Positions 1 through 5,708 of a DNA stretch of 9,659 nt are shown here, piece by piece. The position numbers and the translations under genes are program-made. The notes below the pieces were generated by a model. The model had not been told where the DNA came from. It saw nothing but the letters and a program-made list of their open reading frames with translations, and made no database searches. Source of the DNA: Prevotella sp. UBA4341 (GTDB taxonomy: Bacteria > Bacteroidota > Bacteroidia > Bacteroidales > Bacteroidaceae); NCBI GenBank assembly GCA_002393705.1, contig DGTH01000010.1:1-9659 (forward strand), read 5' to 3'. Position 1 is the stretch's first letter, and each line of letters opens with the position of its first letter.

Positions 1-573
1 GATCTGGACGGAGCCAAGTCGCGCCACATCGTCAACCACGAGGTGCTCAGCAGAATCGCCTCTCAGACCAACCTCACTATCGACTTCGGTGGAGGCATCA
101 AGACCGACGAGGACATCCGCAAGGCCTTCGAGGCCGGCGCAAAGATGGTCACCGTGGGCAGCATTGCCGTACAGCAGCCCGAGCTCTGCTTCCGCTGGCT
201 CAAGGAGTACGGGCCCGAGCGCATCATCCTGGGAGCCGACGTGCGGGACGGGCGCATCAGCATCAACGGCTGGAAGGAGGACTCACAGGAGGACCTGCTG
301 CCTTTCCTCCGCCGCTACGTAGAGGCCGGCGTCAAGAACGTGCTCTGCACAGAGATAAGCAAAGACGGCACCCTCGAGGGACCGGCCATCGAGCTTTACC
401 GGACCATCATGAAGGCCTACCCGCAGCTGCACCTCATAGCCAGCGGCGGCGTCTCGAGCATCGACGACATACGCGCCCTCGACGCGGCCGGCATACCCGC
501 TGTCGTCTTTGGCAAAGCCATCTACGAGGGCCGCATTGACCTAAAGGAACTCACGACATGTCCCCTAAGTTAG
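1..573 (+). CDS. hisA: HisA, phosphoribosylformimino-5-aminoimidazole carboxamide ribotide isomerase (5'-truncated)
   Basis: HisA is a cytoplasmic (beta/alpha)8 isomerase that converts ProFAR to PRFAR in histidine synthesis. The frame is open from the first base and begins DLDGAK, so the window edge removes the start and roughly 50 residues, including the first catalytic Asp; about 190 residues remain. Visible family motifs are DFGGGIK, the VGS phosphate-binding segment, GADVRDGRI with the second catalytic Asp followed by GW, TEISKDGTLEGP, and the second phosphate-binding segment ASGGVSS. The apparent internal start at 43 is a GTG inside the barrel and is not the real start. The last residues, CPLS plus the TAG stop, are encoded by the repeat arm at 561-592 and not by ordinary hisA sequence, so the native C-terminus has been replaced. 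hisF follows 30 nt later, the usual Bacteroidales order (hisA-hisF-hisIE). Confidence 0.96.
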   Translation, partial: DLDGAKSRHIVNHEVLSRIASQTNLTIDFGGGIKTDEDIRKAFEAGAKMVTVGSIAVQQPELCFRWLKEYGPERIILGADVRDGRISINGWKEDSQEDLLPFLRRYVEAGVKNVLCTEISKDGTLEGPAIELYRTIMKAYPQLHLIASGGVSSIDDIRALDAAGIPAVVFGKAIYEGRIDLKELTTCPLS

Positions 574-673
574 GGGGCCACAGGGGGCTGAACAAGAAAA
601 AGAATGAAAAATAGGATTGATATAACGAACAAGGTGGGTCCTTCAGACCCCCAACCCCCTAACTTAGGGGGCC
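561..673. repeat. Inverted-repeat element copy A at the hisA/hisF junction (REP- or MITE-like)
   Basis: The element has two inverted arms, 561-592 and 642-673, around a 49 nt A-rich middle. Each arm holds a palindromic core, CCCCCTAAGTTAGGGGG or its reverse complement (8 bp arms, 1 nt centre; the left copy has T as first base), then a short spacer and a G-run leading to CTGAA. The left arm has diverged slightly in the spacer (CCACA where the other arms correspond to two bases). The left arm supplies the TAG stop of hisA at 571-573. The middle carries the ATG of hisF at 604. The right arm is read through in hisF's frame. Each core could form its own hairpin, and the two arms could pair into a long stem with the hisF start in the loop. 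A second copy lies at 1468-1578. No transposase is present, so mobility is inferred. Confidence 0.9.
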
Positions 674-1482
674 CGAGAGGCTTAGCCAAAAGAATCATAC
701 CCTGCCTCGACGTCAAGAACGGCGAAACCGTCAAGGGAACCAACTTCGTCAACCTGCGCTCGGCCGGCGACCCCGTAGAACTGGGCAAAGCCTACTCGGA
801 GCAGGGAGCCGACGAGCTGGTGTTCCTCGACATCACCGCATCATTCGAAGAGCGCAAGACGTTCACCGACATGGTGACACGCGTGGCCGAGACCATCAAC
901 ATACCCTTCACCGTGGGCGGCGGCATCAACGAACTCAGCGACGTGGAGCGACTGCTCTACGCCGGTGCCGACAAGGTGAGCATCAACTCGGCCGCCCTGC
1001 GCCGACCGGAGCTGATTGACGAAATAGCCACCCGCTTCGGCTCGCAGGTCTGCGTCGTAGCCATCGACGCCCGCCAAGAGCCCCCACAGCACTCAACCGT
1101 TTCACCGTCGAGCTTCGCCACCTGGCACTGCTACCTAAAGGGCGGACGCGAACGCACGGAGCGCCAGCTCTTCGAGTGGGCCCACGAGGCCCAGGAGCGC
1201 GGAGCGGGCGAAATACTCTTTACCTCCATGAACCACGACGGCACGAAGAACGGCTATGCCAACGAGGCGCTCCGACAGCTGTCGGACGAGCTCTCCATCC
1301 CCATCATCGCCAGCGGCGGAGCGGGCTGCAAGAAACACTTCCGCGACGTCTTCCTGGAGGGGCATGCCGATGCCGCACTGGCCGCCTCGGTCTTCCACTT
1401 CGGCGAGATTCCCGTGCCAGAACTGAAGGCATATCTCCGCCAGGAGGGTATTAATGTAAGAATTACTGGCCCCCTAAGTTAG
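604..1482 (+). CDS. hisF: HisF, imidazole glycerol phosphate synthase cyclase subunit, with repeat-derived N-terminal extension
   Basis: HisF works with the glutaminase HisH and turns PRFAR plus ammonia into imidazole glycerol phosphate and AICAR. The conserved protein starts at residue 27 ([14 protein letters not shown]). The two catalytic Asp residues are D36 in CLDVKNG and D155 in VAIDAR; their spacing matches D11 and D130 of the Thermotoga enzyme. Other motifs are TVGGGI (103-108), SINSAA (126-131), KGGRERT (179-185), [10 protein letters not shown] (205-214) and ASGGAG (236-241). At 292 aa it is longer than the usual ~250. Residues 1-26 come from the inverted-repeat element, about 10-13 extra residues lie at 159-172, and the tail GPLS plus stop comes from the next element. 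The native Met position is TTA, and the only other in-frame start after the ATG at 604 is a GTG at 634, so the repeat arm must be translated. A-rich sequence, with no strong Shine-Dalgarno site, precedes the ATG. Confidence 0.95.
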   Translation: MKNRIDITNKVGPSDPQPPNLGGPRGLAKRIIPCLDVKNGETVKGTNFVNLRSAGDPVELGKAYSEQGADELVFLDITASFEERKTFTDMVTRVAETINIPFTVGGGINELSDVERLLYAGADKVSINSAALRRPELIDEIATRFGSQVCVVAIDARQEPPQHSTVSPSSFATWHCYLKGGRERTERQLFEWAHEAQERGAGEILFTSMNHDGTKNGYANEALRQLSDELSIPIIASGGAGCKKHFRDVFLEGHADAALAASVFHFGEIPVPELKAYLRQEGINVRITGPLS

Positions 1483-1578
1483 GGGGATGGGGGTCTGAAA
1501 AAAATAATAGCATCATGAAAGAAATAAATAAAGTTGAAGTGGGTCGTTCAGACCCCCAACCCCCTAACTTAGGGGGCT
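1468..1578. repeat. Inverted-repeat element copy B at the hisF/hisIE junction (REP- or MITE-like)
   Basis: This is a second copy of the element at 561-673, with the same layout and nearly the same length. The left arm (1468-1499) and right arm (1547-1578) are reverse complements with one clear mismatch in the spacer (AT against TT) plus edge differences. The left arm gives hisF its TAG stop at 1480-1482. The 47 nt middle carries ATGAAA at 1515, as copy A has ATGAAA at 604. The right arm is translated as the N-terminus of HisIE. The right ends of the middles (GTGGGTC, then C or G, then TTCAGAC) also match between copies, so similarity extends beyond the arms. Each core could form an 8 bp hairpin and the whole unit a long stem-loop. 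Confidence 0.92.
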
Positions 1579-2240
1579 TGAATTTCGAGAAAATGGGCGG
1601 ACTCGTACCCGCCATCATACAAGACTCCGACACCCGCAAGGTGCTCATGCTGGGCTTCATGAACGAAGAGGCCTACCAGAAGACGCTGGAGACCAAACAC
1701 GTCACCTTCTGGAGCCGCACGCGCCAGACGCTGTGGACGAAGGGAGAAACCAGCGGCAACTTCCTGAACCTCGTCGATATGAAAATTGACTGCGACAACG
1801 ACACGCTGCTCGTGCAGGTACACCCCGACGGCCCCACCTGCCACACCGGCACCGACACCTGCTGGGGCGAAGCGAACACAGCGCAAAGCAGTTCCCCCGC
1901 TTTGAACTCCCCCCTACTCTTCCTCACCGAGCTGCAGGACTTCATCAACCAGCGCAAGGAGCAGATGCCTGAAGGCTCCTATACCACCAAGCTCTTCCGC
2001 GACGGCGTGAACCGCATAGCCCAGAAGGTGGGCGAAGAAGCTCTCGAGACGGTCATCGAAGCCACCAGCGGAGGCGACCACCTGACCTACGAGGCCAGTG
2101 ACCTGCTCTACCACCTCATCGTGCTGCTTTCGGCCAAAGGCCTGCGCATTGAGGACGTGGCAGCCGAACTCAGGCAACGCCACGACCCCGACTGGGACAA
2201 GAAACGCCGCGAAGCCAAGGCTAAGGGAACCATGAAATAA
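1515..2240 (+). CDS. hisIE: HisIE, phosphoribosyl-AMP cyclohydrolase / phosphoribosyl-ATP pyrophosphatase
   Basis: This bifunctional enzyme carries out the second and third steps of histidine synthesis: HisE hydrolyses PR-ATP to PR-AMP and HisI opens the purine ring. The HisI domain spans about 22-121, with LMLGFMN, TFWSRTRQTLWTKGETSGN, the metal-binding IDCDND (91-96) and Cys109 and Cys116 in CHTGTDTCWGE. The HisE domain spans about 136-225, with EGSYTTKL, KVGEEALETVIEA (171-183) and EASDLLYHLIVLL (193-205). Residues 1-21 come from the inverted-repeat element; recognisable HisI sequence begins at LNFEKMGGLVPAIIQD. A TTG at 1578, in frame right after the arm, is a possible alternative start that would give a near-native N-terminus, so the ATG at 1515 is probable but not certain. 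The interdomain linker (121-135) is longer than usual and Pro/Ser-rich. Confidence 0.95.
   Translation: MKEINKVEVGRSDPQPPNLGGLNFEKMGGLVPAIIQDSDTRKVLMLGFMNEEAYQKTLETKHVTFWSRTRQTLWTKGETSGNFLNLVDMKIDCDNDTLLVQVHPDGPTCHTGTDTCWGEANTAQSSSPALNSPLLFLTELQDFINQRKEQMPEGSYTTKLFRDGVNRIAQKVGEEALETVIEATSGGDHLTYEASDLLYHLIVLLSAKGLRIEDVAAELRQRHDPDWDKKRREAKAKGTMK
1884..1904. repeat. Small palindromic insertion in the HisI-HisE linker
   Basis: CAAAGC (1884-1889) and GCTTTG (1899-1904) form a 6 bp inverted repeat around a C-rich loop; an overlapping AGTTC/GAACT pair lies at 1890-1908. The surrounding ~36 nt encode the linker residues AQSSSPALNSP, which are not expected between HisI and HisE. The base run (C-tracts next to AGTTC and CTTTG) looks unlike the coding sequence around it and resembles a short intergenic palindrome inserted in frame. 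No second copy occurs in the window, so its status as a dispersed repeat is inferred. Confidence 0.45.
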
Positions 2241-2249
2241 TGTGGCAGT

Positions 2250-2294
2250 AAATCCGTAAATCGAAAATCCGTAAATCGAAAATCCGTAAATCGT
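2250..2294. repeat. Tandem repeat, three 15-mers, in the hisIE-ftsE gap
   Basis: The unit AAATCCGTAAATCGA occurs at 2250-2264 and 2265-2279 and again with a final T at 2280-2294. The array fills most of the 65 nt gap between hisIE and the ftsE start at 2306. Within each unit the half motif AAATC is itself repeated. Copies are essentially identical, which suggests recent expansion or slippage. No terminator hairpin or clear promoter is visible in the gap. Confidence 0.92.
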
Positions 2295-2305
2295 AAATAA
2301 AAGAG

Positions 2306-3067
2306 ATGTTAATAGACTACAAGAAAGCCAACATCTATCAGAAAGATGGAATCCTCGTGCTGGAAGGTATCGACTTCCACGCCGACCAGGGTGAGTTTAT
2401 CTATATCATAGGTCGCGTAGGTGCCGGAAAAAGCACGCTGCTGAAGACTATGTACTTCGAGCTGGACATTGAGGAGGCCGACTGTGCCACCGTGCTTGGA
2501 CAGGACCTGCGCGAAATGAAGCGCAAGTTCATTCCCGCCCTGCGCCGGCAGATGGGCATCATCTTCCAGGACTTCCAGCTGCTCAGCGACCGCACCGTCC
2601 ACGACAACCTGGAGTTCGTACTGAAGGCCACGGGCTGGAAAAAGAAAGACGAGCGCGAGGACCGCATCAAGGAGGTGCTGGAGGACGTCGGCATGCAGGA
2701 CTTTGCCGACCGTTTCCCCCACGAACTCTCGGGCGGCGAACAGCAGCGCGTGGCCATAGCACGCGCCATGCTGAACCGTCCGAAGCTAATCATTGCCGAC
2801 GAGCCCACCGGCAATCTGGACCCCGAGACAGCGACCCACATTGTCAGCCTGCTGCGCAACATTGCCCAGACGGGTACGGCCATCATCATGACCACCCACA
2901 ACATTCCGCTGCTCGACCAGTTTCCAGGCATCGTCTATCGGTGTAAGGACAAAAAGCTGGAGGACATCACTAACAACTACAACCAAATGGCCGCCGACGT
3001 CGATCCTGACGAACCCGACGAACCCATCAGCATGAAGTACGCCACAAGGGCTGACCTCTCGGTGTAA
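2306..3067 (+). CDS. ftsE: FtsE-like ABC transporter ATPase
   Basis: This is a cytoplasmic ABC-type ATPase of the FtsE/LolD group. FtsE pairs with the membrane protein FtsX to control peptidoglycan hydrolases during division. All nucleotide-binding motifs are intact: Walker [10 protein letters not shown] (36-44), Q-loop Q88 in IIFQDFQLL, signature [14 protein letters not shown] (141-154), Walker [14 protein letters not shown] (160-172) and switch His198 in TTHN. There is no membrane segment. The protein is 253 aa against roughly 220-230 for typical FtsE; the excess is a C-terminal tail after about residue 223 containing DPDEPDEP. No ftsX or other permease gene lies next to it. In many Bacteroidetes ftsX sits elsewhere (near uppP/truB/queA, from memory), so an unlinked ftsE is plausible. 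It could instead serve another permease, so the FtsE name is likely rather than proven. Confidence 0.85.
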   Translation: MLIDYKKANIYQKDGILVLEGIDFHADQGEFIYIIGRVGAGKSTLLKTMYFELDIEEADCATVLGQDLREMKRKFIPALRRQMGIIFQDFQLLSDRTVHDNLEFVLKATGWKKKDEREDRIKEVLEDVGMQDFADRFPHELSGGEQQRVAIARAMLNRPKLIIADEPTGNLDPETATHIVSLLRNIAQTGTAIIMTTHNIPLLDQFPGIVYRCKDKKLEDITNNYNQMAADVDPDEPDEPISMKYATRADLSV

Positions 3068-3071
3068 GGTC

Positions 3072-3165
3072 TCAGTAGCCTCAGAAGCCTCAGTAGCCTC
3101 AGTAGCCCCAGTAGCCCCAGAGGCTCAGTAGCCCCAGAGCCCCAGAAGCCCCAGAAGCCCCAGAA
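3072..3165. repeat. Degenerate 9-mer tandem array between ftsE and lysC
   Basis: Between the ftsE stop (3067) and the lysC start (3190) lie about eight full copies of a YCAGWAGCC unit (TCAGTAGCC, TCAGAAGCC, CCAGTAGCC or CCAGAAGCC), with shorter 7-8 nt variants such as CCAGAGG and CCAGAGC interspersed. The variants break any reading frame, so this is not a coding repeat. The array is followed by an A9 run and a short leader TATAAGCAT before the lysC ATG. It occupies nearly the whole intergenic space, and I see no promoter or terminator inside it. Confidence 0.9.
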
Positions 3166-3189
3166 CAACCAAAAAAAAACTATAAGCAT

Positions 3190-4515
3190 ATGAAAGTAAT
3201 GAAATTCGGCGGAACCTCCGTAGGCACTCCGCAACGCATGAAAGAAGTTACACAACTCGTAACAAAGTCTGGCGAACCCGTCATCGTGGTACTCTCAGCC
3301 ATGGCAGGAACCACCAACTCGCTGGTAGAAATCTCTGACTACCTCTACAAGAAGAACCCCGACGGAGCCAACGAAGTCATTAATAAGCTGGAGCAGAAGT
3401 ACCAGCGCCACGTGGAAGAGCTCTACACTACTGACGAGGCCAAGCAGACCACCCGCGAATTTCTGCAAGGCGAGTTCAACTTCCTGCGCTCCTTTACCAA
3501 AGAGCTGTTTACCAGTTTCGAAGAGAAGAGCATCGTGGCTCAGGGCGAGATGATGTCAACCAACATGGTCATCAACTACATGAAGGAGCAAGGCATCAAC
3601 GCCGTGCTGCTGAACGCCCTCGACTTCATGCGCACCGACAAGAACTCAGAACCCGACCCCGTCTATATCAAGGAGAAGCTCACCGCCCTGCTGCAGCAGA
3701 ACGAGGGCGCACAGGTCTATATCACGCAGGGCTTCATCTGCCGTAATGCCTACGGCGAGATAGACAACCTGCAGCGCGGCGGCAGCGACTACACGGCCTC
3801 GCTCATTGGTGCGGCCATCAACGCCGAGGAGATTCAGATATGGACCGACATTGACGGCATGCACAACAACGACCCACGCGTGGTTGACAAGACGCAGCCC
3901 GTCCACCAGCTGCACTTCGAGGAGGCCGCCGAGCTGGCCTACTTCGGAGCCAAGATTCTGCACCCCACGTGCGTCCAGCCCGCCAAGTATGCCGGCATTC
4001 CCGTCCGGCTGCTCAACACCATGTGCCCTGACGCCGAGGGAACCACCATCAGCAACAAGACCGAGTACGGCAAAATCAAGGCCGTGGCCGCCAAGGACAA
4101 CATCATTGCCATCAAGATCAAGTCGAGCCGCATGCTGCTGGCCACGGGCTTCCTGCGCAAGGTGTTCGAAATCTTCGAGAGCTACCAGACGCCCATTGAC
4201 ATGGTGTGCACCTCTGAGGTTGGCGTCAGCATGAGCATAGACAACTCGGCTCACCTGGGCGAAATCGTCGATGAGCTGAAGAAGTACGGCACGGTAACCG
4301 TCGATACGGGCATGTGTGTGGTCTGCGTGGTGGGCGACCTCGACTGGTCGAACATTGGCTTCGAGACACGCGTCATGGATGCCATGAAGGACATCCCGGT
4401 GCGCATGATTTCGTACGGAGGCTCCAACTACAACATCTCCTTCCTCATCAAGGAGGAGGACAAGCGCCGTGCCCTGCAGAGCCTGAGCGACAACCTCTTT
4501 GCCAACGCCGAATAA
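3190..4515 (+). CDS. lysC: Aspartate kinase, monofunctional
   Basis: Aspartate kinase phosphorylates L-aspartate to aspartyl phosphate, the entry step to lysine, threonine, methionine and diaminopimelate. The kinase domain begins at the N-terminus with MKFGGTSVG (4-12), followed by VVLSAMAGTTNSLV (33-46), QRGGSDYTA (195-203) and WTDIDGMHNNDPR (218-230), then EAAELAYFGAKILHP (245-259). The C-terminal part, about 300-435, looks like paired ACT domains (TSEVGVSMSID, then ISYGGSNYNISFLI), which usually bind inhibitory amino acids. The length of 441 aa fits a stand-alone kinase such as E. coli LysC (449 aa), with no homoserine dehydrogenase domain attached. The start is fixed by the family motif right at residue 4. 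lysA follows after 29 nt. Which amino acid inhibits it cannot be read from the sequence. Confidence 0.96.
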   Translation: MKVMKFGGTSVGTPQRMKEVTQLVTKSGEPVIVVLSAMAGTTNSLVEISDYLYKKNPDGANEVINKLEQKYQRHVEELYTTDEAKQTTREFLQGEFNFLRSFTKELFTSFEEKSIVAQGEMMSTNMVINYMKEQGINAVLLNALDFMRTDKNSEPDPVYIKEKLTALLQQNEGAQVYITQGFICRNAYGEIDNLQRGGSDYTASLIGAAINAEEIQIWTDIDGMHNNDPRVVDKTQPVHQLHFEEAAELAYFGAKILHPTCVQPAKYAGIPVRLLNTMCPDAEGTTISNKTEYGKIKAVAAKDNIIAIKIKSSRMLLATGFLRKVFEIFESYQTPIDMVCTSEVGVSMSIDNSAHLGEIVDELKKYGTVTVDTGMCVVCVVGDLDWSNIGFETRVMDAMKDIPVRMISYGGSNYNISFLIKEEDKRRALQSLSDNLFANAE

Positions 4516-4544
4516 CCCTGCTCTCACGTCTTGAACACAACACA

Positions 4545-5705
4545 ATGAAAGGTATATTCCCGATTGAGAAGTTCGAGTCCATGCGGACTCCCTTCTACTA
4601 TTACGACGTGCAGCTGCTGCGCCAGACGCTCCGCACCATCAACGACGAGGCACGGCGCCACGAGGGCTTTGTCGTCCACTATGCCATTAAGGCCAATGCC
4701 AACCCCAAGCTTCTGAAGATTATCCGCGAGGCAGGGCTGGGAGCCGACTGCGTCAGCGGTGGCGAGATAGAGGCCAGCATCCAGGCCGGCTTCCCCAGCA
4801 ACAAAATTGTCTTTGCCGGCGTGGGGAAGAGCGACTGGGAAATCCTGCTCGCCCTGGACCACAACATCTTCTGCTTCAACGTCGAGAGCATTCCCGAGCT
4901 CGAGGTCATCAACCAGCTGGCCGCCCAGAAGGGCAAGACGGCACGCGTGGCCTTCCGCCTGAACCCCAACGTGGGGGCTCACACCCACGCCAACATCACC
5001 ACCGGACTGGCCGAGAACAAGTTTGGCATTGCCATGCGCGACATGCTCAGCGTCATTGAGCACGCCCAGCAGCTCAAGAACGTCAAGGTCGTAGGACTGC
5101 ACTTTCACATAGGGAGCCAGATTCTCGACATGGGCGATTTCGAGGCACTCTGCAACCGCATCAACGAACTGCAGCTCGAACTGGAGCGCCACCGCATCAG
5201 CGTGGAGCACATCAACGTGGGCGGCGGACTCGGCATTGACTACGCCCACCCCAACCGGGTGCCACTGCCCGACTTCAAAGCCTACTTCGACACCTACGCC
5301 AGAAAGCTCAAGCTGCGCCCAGGGCAGACGCTCCACTTCGAGCTGGGCCGCGCCGTGGTGGCACAATGCGGGAGCCTTATTACGCGTACCTTATATATAA
5401 AGGAGGGAGCCGTCAAGCGCTTCGCCATCGTCGATGCCGGGTTTACCGACCTCATTCGGCCCGCGCTCTATCAGGCTTACCACAAAATTGAGAACATCAC
5501 CAGCAACGAGCCGCTTGAGACCTACGACGTGGTGGGGCCCATCTGTGAATCGACCGACGTCTTTGCCAAGCAGATTGACCTGAACCGTACACAGCGAGGC
5601 GACTTGCTGGCCATTCGCTCCACCGGTGCCTACGGCGAAATCATGGCCTCGCAGTACAACTGCCGCCAGCTGCCCGCAGGCTACACGAGCGACGAAATAA
5701 GATAA
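4545..5705 (+). CDS. lysA: Diaminopimelate decarboxylase
   Basis: This PLP enzyme decarboxylates meso-diaminopimelate to L-lysine, the final step of the pathway begun by the upstream lysC. It is a fold-type III enzyme with an N-terminal TIM barrel carrying the PLP lysine K49 in HYAIKANANP, then GLHFHIGSQ (184-192) and VGGGLGID (225-232). The C-terminal beta domain has GPICESTDVFA (331-341), with the conserved Cys334, and STGAYGEIMAS (359-369). The segment corresponding to the usual EPGR is FELGRA (265-270), so Leu replaces Pro. At 386 aa it is slightly shorter than many homologues (about 400-420). The ATG at 4545 is chosen because the conserved sequence begins within about 15 residues (TPFYYYD). 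The frame is open further upstream to 4314, but that part overlaps lysC and is not LysA-like. Confidence 0.95.
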   Translation: MKGIFPIEKFESMRTPFYYYDVQLLRQTLRTINDEARRHEGFVVHYAIKANANPKLLKIIREAGLGADCVSGGEIEASIQAGFPSNKIVFAGVGKSDWEILLALDHNIFCFNVESIPELEVINQLAAQKGKTARVAFRLNPNVGAHTHANITTGLAENKFGIAMRDMLSVIEHAQQLKNVKVVGLHFHIGSQILDMGDFEALCNRINELQLELERHRISVEHINVGGGLGIDYAHPNRVPLPDFKAYFDTYARKLKLRPGQTLHFELGRAVVAQCGSLITRTLYIKEGAVKRFAIVDAGFTDLIRPALYQAYHKIENITSNEPLETYDVVGPICESTDVFAKQIDLNRTQRGDLLAIRSTGAYGEIMASQYNCRQLPAGYTSDEIR

Positions 5706-5708
5706 CGA

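Noticed and set aside
561..592. Palindromic cores as rho-independent terminators
   Set aside because: The hairpins are GC-rich but no T-run follows on the + strand, and the operon must be transcribed through both junctions. A weak attenuating effect is possible but not supported.
1116..1131. Second TGGCAC word inside hisF as a sigma-54 site
   Set aside because: It lacks the GC doublet at the required distance and lies within conserved coding sequence (WHCYLKGG).
3072..3165. CRISPR array in the ftsE-lysC gap
   Set aside because: The units are 9 nt, directly abutting and without spacers; this is a simple tandem repeat.
4314..4544. Upstream in-frame extension of lysA overlapping lysC
   Set aside because: The frame is open, but this part lies within the ACT region of lysC and encodes no LysA-like sequence; the ATG at 4545 sits just before the conserved N-terminus.
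5390..5406. AT-rich stretch followed by AAGGAGG inside lysA, resembling a promoter with ribosome binding site
   Set aside because: No start codon of a plausible gene follows at the right distance, and the stretch codes for conserved LysA sequence (TLYIKEGAV).
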